Assembly: GCA_012861695.1 (NCBI GenBank)
Contig: JAAOOA010000016.1
Location: 23,352,494 to 23,416,493 of the forward strand
Length of the DNA stretch: 64,000 bases
Source: Trematomus loennbergii
Taxonomy: Eukaryota > Chordata > Actinopteri > Perciformes > Nototheniidae
Direction of reading: 5' to 3'
In this document: one piece after another, positions 11,422-22,000 of the stretch
Layout: the number at the start of each line of letters is the position of its first letter
Numbering within the stretch: the stretch's first letter is position 1
The notes under the pieces: generated by a model
Databases searched by the model: none
The model's input: only the letters and a program-made list of their open reading frames with translations
Told to the model about the DNA's origin: nothing
Translations under genes and position numbers: made by a program

Positions 11422-11937
11422 TACTGTAGAGCACATGTGTTTAAAAAGCAGGAAATAAAAAAAGGAACTCACCTTGTGATAAACCCGCAAGAGAAAAAGC
11501 ATTTGAGCTCCATACTGTTTCAGAAATAATCTTTGATGTGGTTAAGACAGGATGGCGTTTTATCACAGCAGAATTTAACTTTATCTCCGGTAGAATTCTG
11601 ATCAGGCATTAGCTCCGCTATTTCTTTTTCAAGCTAAGGACCCAAGATCCGCGTTTCTCTAACAGGGCTGCAAAAGAGGGGTATGAGCAGTATGAGACAT
11701 GGCTACAATGGGTGAACTGTTTGGTATTTTAAGCAAAAAACTTCACAGACATGTTTGGTATAGGTATGGCCCTACAATATATTTTTCCAATATAGCATAA
11801 TAGGTCCACTTTAATTTACATCAGAATCAGAAATTCTTTTTTTATTTTTATTTTTTATAATGGGACACAGGGTTCGGTCCGGATTTATTTGCAGTTCGGT
11901 CCGGATCCGGACCTTGGTCCGGAGTTTGAGAAGCCCT

Positions 11938-13097
11938 ATGGATGTCACAAGCAATACATCATTCTTGTCCTGCTTATAATGCCACTTACGAGCAACAACC
12001 TTTGCACTGGTTTAGCTCAGTGGTTACTTCGAGCGTTGTTTGTTCTCTGTCCCTTCGCGGGATCGAACCACGGGCGCTGTTCAGTGTTTTCTGTCTCTCT
12101 AGTCTGACATGCTGTAGTCATGTAAAGGATTCTCATTCTCAGTTTATTTGGTTTTGCATTTATTCTGCATGCATTTGTCATATTTAGTAGGCCTACTCCA
12201 TATTCTTTATCCACAATGCATTTATGGACTGGAATAAAGATTAATTTCCTTTTATTCCTTATATGTCTCAAGCAACACGTCATTCTTGTCATGTTTATAA
12301 AGCCACCCACCTGCCTAAACATCCGCGCTGGCTTAGCTCAGTGGTTACTTCGAACAACAATTCATCTCCAGAATTCGTACGTTCTCTATCCCTTCGCGGG
12401 ATCAAACCACGGGCGCAGTCCAGTGTTTTCTGTCCCTCTGGTCACACATGCTGTCGTCATGTAAAGGATTCTCATAAATACCAACATTTTACTTTAAAAA
12501 ACTGTCTCAGTTTGGACATTCAAATAGTAAATACTTGAATCAGTGAAGCAAAGTTGCTTTGAAAGAATATCTAATGTCGATGTTGATTTTGTTTCAGTAA
12601 TTAAACTAATTCATTCCATAACGTGCTATGTAATTTTAAGGTAGGCTAAATATAGTTTCCCACGACCAAACATAAAAACATAAATGTTTGGAAAGAAAAG
12701 TCTTACATGTTTTGTTTCTTTCTTTCTTTCTTTCTTGATAGACATGTGTTTATTTGGTTTTGTATTATTTATTTTATCCAAGCATTTGTCATTTTTTGTT
12801 CTCAATATTCTTTATCCACGACAGCAGTTATGGATTGGAAGAACGATTGACTTCCTTTATTCCTTATAAGGATGTCACAAGCAACACGTCATTCTTGTCA
12901 TGTTTATAGCCACCCCCTTTCTGAAATTCTGCGCTGGCTTAGCTCAGTGGTTACTTCGAACAACAATTCATTTCCAGAATGACTGCTCTCTATCCCTTCG
13001 CGGGATCGAACCGCGGGCGCTGTCCAGTGTTTTCTGTCCCTCTGGTCACAAATGCTGTCGTCATGTAGGGTTCTCATAAATACCCACATTTTACTTT
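11938..13097 (+). repeat. tRNA-like satellite, segment 2
   Basis: This segment holds three monomers with tRNA-like segments. Their box A-like TAGCTCAGTGG starts at 12013, 12334 and 12940, a spacing of 321 and 606 bp. The first is diverged, lacking the AACAACAATTC stretch. The segment is bounded by the hAT-like element on the left and the foldback element on the right. Confidence 0.92.
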
Positions 13098-13523
13098 TGT
13101 AACCGCGGCCGCGCACACGGCCTAAAGTTTAGCTGTTCTACTGATCAAATTTGCCCATTAACTCAATTTAACAGCAAAACTCCACAGATTAAATTAAAGA
13201 AACACGATACAGTTGGCAGTCAACAAAAAGGTTCAAGACAAGGATTTTCTCCCAAGAGTATGATATTTATTTATCAATATCAGACACATACAAACGATAC
13301 TTTAACCAGTAAAAACAACAATTTATTATGAATTCATCTACACCAAGAATGCTATTTAAATGGTATCCAGCATATAAAAAACTGACTAAATGAGCGCAGA
13401 CAGTTACTGTTGGGAGGGGGAAGCAAGCAGGTCAAATCTAAATATTACTCACCGCCACACACACGTGCCCTGTACACAGCAACTGAAAAGAAAGTGATAA
13501 ATGAAGAAAGGTGCAAAATTACT

Positions 13524-13524
<1 letters not shown>

Positions 13525-13568
<44 letters not shown>

Positions 13569-13573
13569 CACAC
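13525..13573. repeat. (CA)n microsatellite
   Basis: A run of about 23 CA units, with one CG interruption at 13561, sits in the loop of the foldback element. Confidence 0.9.
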
Positions 13574-14156
13574 TTAAGGGGCAGTGAAGTGCACGTGAGG
13601 GCCTAACACCGCTGACTCTCAACTCACAAGGCTGCCGCTCACGTCGGGGGTGCTGCTGGATCCCTCAACAAAAGACACAAGCACAACAGTATATCAATTC
13701 ATTGGATAAGATTCATTGAGATAATAAAACACTCATACTCTTGGGAGATTATCCTTGTCTTGAACCTTTTTGTTGACTGCCAACTGTATCGTGTTTCTTT
13801 CATTGAATCTGTGGAGTTTTTGCTGTTACATTTGAGTTAAAGGGCAAATTTGATCAGTAGAACAGCTAAACTTTAGGCCGTGTGCGCGGCTGCCAGTGGC
13901 GTCGCCTGGCCTGGGCATCCGGGGCTTTAGCCCCGAATGTTTTTTTGTAGCCCCGGACAATTCTCCCTCAATAATATAATACATTAACCGTGCTTTACGT
14001 GAACCCATCATGACACAAGAGAGGACGGCAGCACTGTAATTTCCCGTGCTCAGTGAATGCAACAGAGGCATGACACCAGACCAATCAGAGAGTTGCATGG
14101 AAATAAACGTGTGCTTGTGTCATTCAAACTCGGCTCTGTGTGTGTGTGTGGCAATA

Positions 14157-15249
14157 GAGTGGCGAAGTCCCTCCCACTTACTTCCGGGGTATGGGACCTT
14201 ATTTCGGAAAAATTATGCATTGAAGTCAATGGGGAGAGAAAACGTATCTTTCGATCCCGTTTGAATTGTGCCATGAATTACACATATGATGTTTGTCAAT
14301 CTTAAAAAATCATTTCCATGTAAAAAAAGTCACAGTTTGTCTTAAAACTGTTGAAATATAAGACTTTGAAAAATACGAAACTAGAAAGACTACAAATCCC
14401 AGAGTCGCGTAAGTGATGTCACAATTGAGACACTACGATACACGTATAATACCGTATATATACGATCAGCTCAGATAATATAACTTTCACAAGATGCCTG
14501 TGTGCTTAGTACCAGGTTGTTATTATACCAGCAATGAGTCTTGCTTGTTCTTTCACTTCCCGTCTGATGAAAGAGGAGTGTGTAGATCAAGTTAGCTACC
14601 TAGCTAGTAGCTAGCACGTTAGTTAGCATTACAGCCTTGTCATTTTTATTAGCCTTAACATGAAGTAACATTAAGTAACCCAAAATGTTAAACAGTAAGA
14701 GTAGTAGTCATATTTCGTGAACCCTTTGAATAGTACTGTCACCGGTGTGATCATTCTATAATACACCATTTAAGCCCGGGGGAGAAATGCTAACGCTAAC
14801 GCTAGCGATCTTCTCTACTTCATGCTATCTGCACAAATGGTTGACATTAAACATTAAAACGACCGGGCAGTTCAGAGAGAATCGAAGGCAGGCAGGCAGC
14901 TTTGCATGACATTCTTCAGGACGTGTTTCATTGTGGTGATAGTGTGAGGTAGCAATCGGTTTGTTGACAGTAGTGACGGCCATCTTGGTGACGTGTGTTG
15001 TTCTGTGAGACCAGAGATGTAGTTCATTGAGCGGTTCACACAAACAAATGTGTTACTTCGCAGTTTTACGACACATTTTTTTTTTTTGACTTGCAAAATT
15101 ATCTTTTAAATTGACAAACATCATATGTGTAATTCGTGGCACAATTCAAACGGGATCGAAAGATAATCTTTCTCTCTCCATTGACTTCAATGCATAACTT
15201 TTCCGAAATAAGGTCCCATGGGGCTCAACCGGAAGGGACTTCGCCACTC
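14157..15249 (+). mobile_element. THAP-bearing TIR element, possibly ISL2EU-like (core of nest 2)
   Basis: Inverted repeats of about 150 bp start GAGTGGCGAAGTCCCT at both ends and are flanked by TA (14155-14156 and 15250-15251). The arms share blocks such as TGGGACCTTATTTCGGAAAA and GATCCCGTTTGAATTGTGCC. The interior encodes the start of a THAP zinc finger. THAP domains joined to TIR elements with 2-bp duplications are known from the ISL2EU/PHIS group, and THAP also occurs in P elements. Family placement is therefore tentative. Confidence 0.75.
14494..14598 (+). pseudogene. THAP-domain N-terminal fragment (34 aa)
   Basis: The frame 'MPVCLVPGC' followed by 'SCLFFHFPSDERG' has the start of a C2CH THAP zinc finger: Cys4 and Cys9, then the conserved FHFP segment. 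The frame ends at a TAG after 34 residues, before the second Cys-x2-His pair. It cannot fold as a complete zinc finger unless spliced to a downstream exon, and I do not see one. It lies between the arms of the 14157-15249 element, so it is most likely a transposase remnant. Confidence 0.65.
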
Positions 15250-16038
15250 TATAGCGCATTTAGTGTGATAGAGAGAGAGGGAGAGAGAGGAAGAGGGGGA
15301 GGGAGGGACCGGTGCCAGCATGGACGTGTTGTTAGCATCTGGTTAGCTAGCTGCACTAACGGACATATGGAGCTGTTTGTTCCACAACAAGCTGGAGGAG
15401 AGTCCTCTCCTCTCAGACTGAGAGACTCAGGTGAGCTAAAGGATTCTCTGAGTGTTTAGATACATAACTTTAGTCTAAGTTATCTCAGTGGGTCTCTAAC
15501 GGTTTGGTCACAAATTATTCAAAAGATTATTTCCGCGGCACACCTTCATATGATCATTATAGTTATAAAAAAATAAGAGAATAAAGGAAAAACAGTTATG
15601 AAATACTATATGGCAGTAAAACAAGAATAGAGTTTAAATGGGAGTGATTAGTAAAATATCCATAAAGAAAAAGTACATCTGTTTACAGTTCTGCTTCATA
15701 TGGGTGTTGAGAGAGGTATCCATAGATCTCTTCATTTTGCTCTCAAAGTGCACCAGATTGATGCTTTTAACTTAAATATTTAAAAAAAAATCTTCCCGGG
15801 GAGCATCCCCCGGACCCCCCTAGAGGAGGTGAGGTCCCCACTCATAAAAAATACCACTTTACCCCTGCCTATATGCCGTGAGCTGATTATCGAGCCTTCA
15901 TTGTAACAGTCGCGGGTGTATGTGTGTGTGCGTGTGGGGAGTGTTGCAGTAAAAATGCCACTGTAGTGCCGCCGCCACTGTGGGCTAAGCCCCGAATGTT
16001 TTCAGGTCCAGGCGACGCCCCTGGCGGCCGCGGTTACA

Positions 16039-19000
16039 CTTTCAAAACTGTCTCAGCTTGGACATTAAAATAGTAAATACTTGAATCAGTGAAGCAAAGT
16101 TGCTTGAAAGAATATCTAATGTTGATGTTGATTTTGTTTCATTAAATTCAATTGTATTAAACTAAATAATTCCATACCGCGCCATGTAATTTTAAGGTAA
16201 ATATAGTTTCCCACGGCCAAACATAGAAACATACATGTTGGCAAAGAAAGGTCTTGCATGTTTTGTTTCTTTCTTTCTTTCTTTCTTGATAGTCATGTGT
16301 TTATTTGGTTTTGTATTTATTTTATCCAAGCATTTGTCACTTTTTGTTCTCAATGTTCTTTATCCACGATAGCAGTTATTGACTGGAAGAAAGATTAATT
16401 TCCTTTTATTCCATATGTCTCAAAGCAACATGTCATTCTTGTCATGTTTATAAAGCCCCCACCTGCCTGAACATCTGCGCTGGCTTAGCTCAGTGGTTAC
16501 TTCGAACAACAATTCTTCTCCAGAATTCGATCGTTCTCTATCCCTTCGCGGGATCGAACCACGGCCGCAGTCCAGTGTTTTCTGTCCCTCTGGTCACACA
16601 TGCTGTCGTCATGTAAAGGATTCTCATAAATACCAACATCTTACTTTCAAAACTGTCTCAGTTTGGACATTAAAATAGTAAATACTTGAATCAGTGAAGC
16701 AAAGTTGCTTTGAAAGAATATCTAATGTCGATGTTGATTTTGTTTCAGTAATTAAACTAATTCATTCCATAACGTGCCATGTAATTTTAGGCTAAATATA
16801 GTTTCCCATGACCAAACATAAAACATAAATGTTTGGAAAGAAAAGTCTTAAATGTTTTATTTCTTTCTTTCTTTCTTTCTTGATAGTCATGTGTTTATTT
16901 GGTTTTGTATTTTATCCAAGCATTTGTCATTTTTTGTTCTCAATGTTCTTTATCCACGATTGCATTTATGGACTGGAATAAAGATTAATTTCCTTTTATT
17001 CCATATGTTCTCAAAGCACACGTCATTCTTGTCATGTTTATAAAGCCACCTACCTGCCCGAACATCCGCGCTGGCTTAGCTCAGTGGTTACTTCGAACAA
17101 CAATTCTTCTCCAGAATTCGATCGTTCTCTATCCCTTCGCGGGATCGAACCACGGGCGCAGTCCTGTTTTTCTGTCTCTCTGGTCTGACATGCTGTAGTC
17201 ATGTAAAGGATTCTCATTCTCAGTTTATTTTGTTTTGCATTTATTCTGCATGCATTTGTCATATTTAGTAGGCCTACTCCATATTCTTTATCCACAATGC
17301 ATTTATGGACTGGAATAAAGATTAATTTTCCTTTTATTCCTTATATGTCTCAAGCAACACGTCATTCTTGTCATGTTTATAAAGCCACCCACCTGCCTGA
17401 ACATCAGCGCTGGCTTAGCTCAGTGGTTACTTCGAACAACAATTCATCTCCAGAATTCGATCGTTCTCTATCCCTTCGCGGGATCAAACCACGGCGCGCA
17501 GTCCAGTGTTTTCTGTCCCTCTGGTCACACATGTTGTCGTCATGTAAGGATTCTCATAAATACCAACATTTTACTTTCAAAAACTGTCTCAGTTTGGACA
17601 TAAAAATGGTAAATACTTGAATCAGTGAAGCAAAGTTGCTTTGAAATAATATCTAATGTCAATGTTGATTTTGTTTCAGTAATTAAGCTAATTAATTCCA
17701 TAACGTGCCATGTAATTTTAAGGTAGGCTAAATATAGTTTCCCACGACCAAACATAAAAACATAAATGTTTGGAAATAAAAGTCTTACATGTTTTGTTTC
17801 TTTCATTGTTTCTTTCTTTCTTTCTTTCTTGATAGTCATGTGTTTATTTGGTTTTGTATTTTATCCAAGCATTTGTCATTTTTTGTTCTCAATATTCTTT
17901 ATCCACGACAGCAGTTGTGGATTGGAAGAACGATTGACTTCCTTTTATTCCTTATAAGGATGTCACAAGCAACACGTCATTCTTGTCATGTTTATAAAGC
18001 CACCCACCTTCCTGAAAGTCCGCGCTGGCTTAGCTCAGTGGTTACTTCGAACAACAATTCTTCTCCAGAATTCGATCGTTCTCTATCCCTTCGCGGGATC
18101 GAACCACGGGCGCTGTCCAGTGTTTTCTGTCTCTCTGGTCTGACATGCTGTAGTCATGTAAAGGATTCTCATAAATATCAACATTTTACTTTCAAAAAAC
18201 TGTCTCAGTTTGGACATTAAAATAGTAAATACTTGAATCAGTGAAGCAAAGTTGCTTTGAAAGAATATCTAATGTTGATGTTGATTTTGTTTCAGTAAAT
18301 TCAATTGTATTAACTAAATAATTCCATACCGCGCCATGTCATTTTAAGGTAAATATAGTTTCCCACGGCCAACATAGAAACATACATGTTGGCAAAGAAA
18401 GGTCTTGCATGTTTTATTTCTTTCTTTCTTTCTTTCTTGATAGTCATGTGTTTATTTGGTTTTGTATTTTATCCAAGCATTTGTCATTTTTTGTTCTCAA
18501 TGTTCTTTATCCACGATTGCATTTATGGACTGGAATAAAGATTAATTTCCTTTTATTCCTAATATGTCTCAAGCAACACGTCATTCTTGTCATGTTTATA
18601 AAGCCACCTACCTGCCCGAACATCCGCGCTGGCTTAGCTCAGTGGTTACTTCGAACAACAATTCTTCTCCAGAATTCGATCGTTCTCTATCCCTTCGCGG
18701 GATCGAACCACGGGCGCAGTCCTGTGTTTTCTGTCTCTCTGGTCTGACATGCTGTAGTCATGTAAAGGATTCTCATTCTCAGTTTATTTTGTTTTGCATT
18801 TATTCTGCATGCATTTGTCATATTTAGTAGGCCTACTCCATATTCTTTATCCACAATGCATTTATGGACTGGAATAAAGATTAATTTCCTTTTATTCCTT
18901 ATATGTCTCAAGCAACACGTCATTCTTGTCATGTTTATAAAGCCACCCACCTGCCTGAACATCCGCGCTGGCTTAGCTCAGTGGTTACTTCGAACAACAA

Positions 19001-22000
19001 TTCATCTCCAGATTCGTACGTTCTCTATCCCTTCGCGGATCAAACCACGGGCGCAGTCCAGTGTTTTCTGTCCCTCTGGTCACACATGTTGTCGTCATGT
19101 AAGGATTCTCATAAATACCAACATTTTACTTTCAAAAACTGTCTCAGTTTGGACATAAAAATGGTAAATACTTGAATCAGTGAAGCAAAGTTGCTTTGAA
19201 AGAATATCTAATGTTGATGTTGATTTTGTTTCAGTAATTAAGCTAATTAATTCCATAACGTGCCATGTAATTTTAAGGTAGGCTAAATATAGTTTCCCAC
19301 GACCAAACATAAAACATAAATGTTTGGAAATAAAAGTCGTACATGTTTTGTTTCTTTCATTTCTTTCTTTCTTTCTTTCTTTCTTGATAGTCATGTGTTT
19401 ATTTGGTTTTGTATTATATCCAAGCATTTGTCATTTTTTGTTCTCAATGTTCTTTATCCACGACACAGTTGTGGATTGGAAGAACGATTGACTTCCTTTT
19501 ATTCCTTATAAGGATGTCACAAGCAACACATCATTCTTGTCATGTTTATAAAGCCACCCCCTTCCTGAAGTCCGAGCTGGCTTAGCTCAGTGGTTACTTC
19601 GAACAACAATTCTTCTCCAGAATTCGATCTCGTTCTCTATCCCTTCGCGGGATCGAACCACGGGCGCTGTCCAGTGTTTTCTGTCTCTCTGGTCTGACAT
19701 GCTGTAGTCATGTAAAGGATTCTCATAAATATCAACATTTTACTTTCAAAAGCTGTCTCAGTTTGGACATTAAAATAGTAAATACTTGAATCAGTGAAGC
19801 AAGTTGCTTTGAAAGAATATCTAATGTTGATGTTGATTTTGTTTCAGTAAATTCAATTGTATTAAACTAAATAATTCCATACCGCGCCATGTAATTTAAG
19901 TAAATATAGTTTCCCACGGCCAAACATAGAAACATACATGTTGGCAAAGAAAAGTCTGCATGTTTTGTTTATTCTTTCTTTCTCGATAGTCATGTGTTTA
20001 TTTGGTTTTGTATTTATTTTATCCAAGCATTTGTCACTTTTTGTTCTCAATGTTCTTTATCCACGATAGCAGTTATTGACTGGAAGAAAGATTAATTTCC
20101 TTTATTCCATATGTCTCAAAGCAACATGTCATTCTTGTCATGTTTATAAAGCCACCACCTGCCTGAACATCTGCGCTGGCTTAGCTCAGTGGTTACTTCG
20201 AACAACAATTCATCCAGAATTCGATCGTTCTCTATCCCTTCGCGGGATCAAACCACGGGCGCAGTCCAGTGTTTTCTGTCCCTCTGGTCCACACATGCTG
20301 TCGTCATGTAAAGGATTCTCATAAATACCAACATCTTACTTTCAAAACTGTCTCAGTTTGGACATTAAATAGTAAATACTTGAATCAGTGAAGCAAAGTT
20401 GCTTTGAAAGGATATCTAATGTCGATGTTGATTTTGTTTCAGTAATTAACTAAAATTCCATAACGTGCCATGTAATTTTAGGCTAAATATAGTTTCCCAT
20501 GATCAAACATAAAAACATAATGTTTGGAAAGAAAAGTCTTACATGTTTTTATTTCTTTCTTTCTTTCTTTCTTTCTTGATAGTCATGTGTTTATTTGGTT
20601 TTGTATTTATCCAAGCATTTGTCATTTTTTGTTCTCAATGTTCTTTATCCACGATTGCATTTATGGACTGGAATAAAGATTAATTTCCTTTTATTCCTTA
20701 TATGTCTCAAGCAACACGTCATTCTTGTCATGTTTATAAAGCCACCCACCTTCCTGAAATTCCGCGCTGGTTAGCTCAGTGGTTACTTCGAACAACAATT
20801 CTTCTCCAGAATTCGATCGTTCTCTATCCCTTCGAGGGATCGAACCACGGGCGCTGTCCAGTGTTTTCTGTCTCTCTGGTCACACATGCTGTAGTCATGT
20901 AAAGGATTCTCATAAATACCAACATTTTACTTTCAAAAACTGTCTCAGCTTGGACATTAAAATAGTAATACTTGAATCAGTGAAGCAAAGTTGCTTTGAA
21001 AGAATATCTATGTTGATGTTGATTTTGTTTCAGTAAATTCAATTGTATTAAACTAAATAATTCCATACCGCGCCATGTCATTTTAAGGTAAATATAGTTT
21101 TCCCACGGCCAAACATAGAAACATACATGTTGGCAAAGAAAAGTCTTGCATGTTTGTTTGTTTCTTTCTTTCTCGATAGTCATGTGTTTATTTGGTTTCG
21201 TATTTATTTTATCCAAGCATTTGTCACTTTTTGTTCTCAATGTTCTTTATCCACGATAGCAGTTTTAGTTATTGACTGGAAGAAAGATTAATTTCCTTTT
21301 ATTCCATATGTCTCAAGCAACACGTCATTCTTGTCATGTTTATAAAGCCACCTACCTGCCCGAACATCCGCGCTGGCTTAGCTCAGTGGTTACTTCGAAC
21401 AACAATTCATCTCCAGAATTCGATCGTTCTCTATCCCTTCGCGGGATCGAATCACGGGCGCAGTCCTGTGTTTCTGTCTCTCTAGTCTGACATGCTGTAG
21501 TCATGTAAAGGATTCTCATTCTCAGTTTATTTTGTTTTGCATTTATTCTGCATGCATTTGTCATATTTAGTAGGCCTACTCCATATTCTTTATCCACAAT
21601 GCATTTAGGACTGGAATAAAGATTAATTTCCTTGTATTCCTTATATGTCTCAAGCAACACGTCATTCTTGTCATGTTTATAAAGCCACCCACCTGCCTTA
21701 ACATCCGCGCTGGCTTAGCTCAGTGGTTACTTCGAACAACAATTCATCTCCAGAATTCGTACGTTCTTTATCCCTTCGCGGATCAAACCACGGGCGCAGT
21801 CCAGTGTTTTCTGTCCCTCTGGTCACACATGTTGTCGTCATGTAAAGGATTCTCATAAATACCAACATTTACTTTCAAAAACTGTCTCAGTTTGGACATT
21901 AAAATGGTAAATACTTGAATCAGTGAAGCAAAGTTGCTTTGAAAGAATATCTAATGTCGATGTTGATTTTGTTTCAGTAATTAAGCTAATTAATTCCATA

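Larger units (their letters stand above)
9811..11814. mobile_element. TTAA-flanked MITE, copy 1 (middle shell of nest 1)
   Basis: The left end reads TTAAAGGGGACATATCATGC. The right end is the complement of TTAAAGTGGACCTATTATGC. TTAA stands at both borders, which suggests a TTAA target duplication of piggyBac type. A second, uninterrupted copy is at 27168-27660 and shares the terminal ~130 bases (for example TATGTGTCCCCGGTGT, AACCCTCTCT). Removing the pogo-like insert leaves about 694 bp. No coding frame belongs to this MITE. Confidence 0.75.
9488..11937. mobile_element. hAT-like element interrupting the satellite (outer shell of nest 1)
   Basis: The ends are CAGGGGTACTCAAAC on the left and GTTTGAGAAGCCCTA on the right, an imperfect hAT-type inverted repeat. 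Repeats of TCCGGATC/GGTCCGG occur near both ends. The satellite monomer stops at TTCCTT just before it and resumes at GGATGTCACAAGCAA just after it, which defines the insertion. I do not see an intact 8-bp duplication. The interior is occupied by a TTAA-flanked MITE (9811-11814), which itself holds a pogo-like element. Confidence 0.65.
13894..16023. mobile_element. hAT element inserted in the foldback element (middle shell of nest 2)
   Basis: The ends are CAGTGGCGTCGCCTGG on the left and CCAGGCGACGCCCCTG on the right. They are flanked by 8-bp duplications GCGGCTGC (13886-13893) and GCGGCCGC (16024-16031), which differ at one base. Both ends are followed inward by GCCCCGAATGTTTT-type sequence. 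The module at 15700-15830 is shared with two other loci. No transposase frame is seen, and the interior holds a THAP-bearing element at 14157-15249. Confidence 0.85.
13098..16038. mobile_element. Foldback element interrupting the satellite (outer shell of nest 2)
   Basis: The ends are TGTAACCGCGGCCGC and GCGGCCGCGGTTACA. They are flanked by CTTT at 13094-13097 and 16039-16042, and joining the flanks restores an uninterrupted monomer. The left arm (13098-13255) is repeated inverted at 13735-13893, giving a stem of about 155 bp with a loop containing a (CA)n run at 13525-13573. A hAT element is inserted close to its right end, at 13894-16023. No coding region is seen. A 4-bp duplication and long palindromic arms fit a foldback element, but I cannot name the family. 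Confidence 0.8.
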
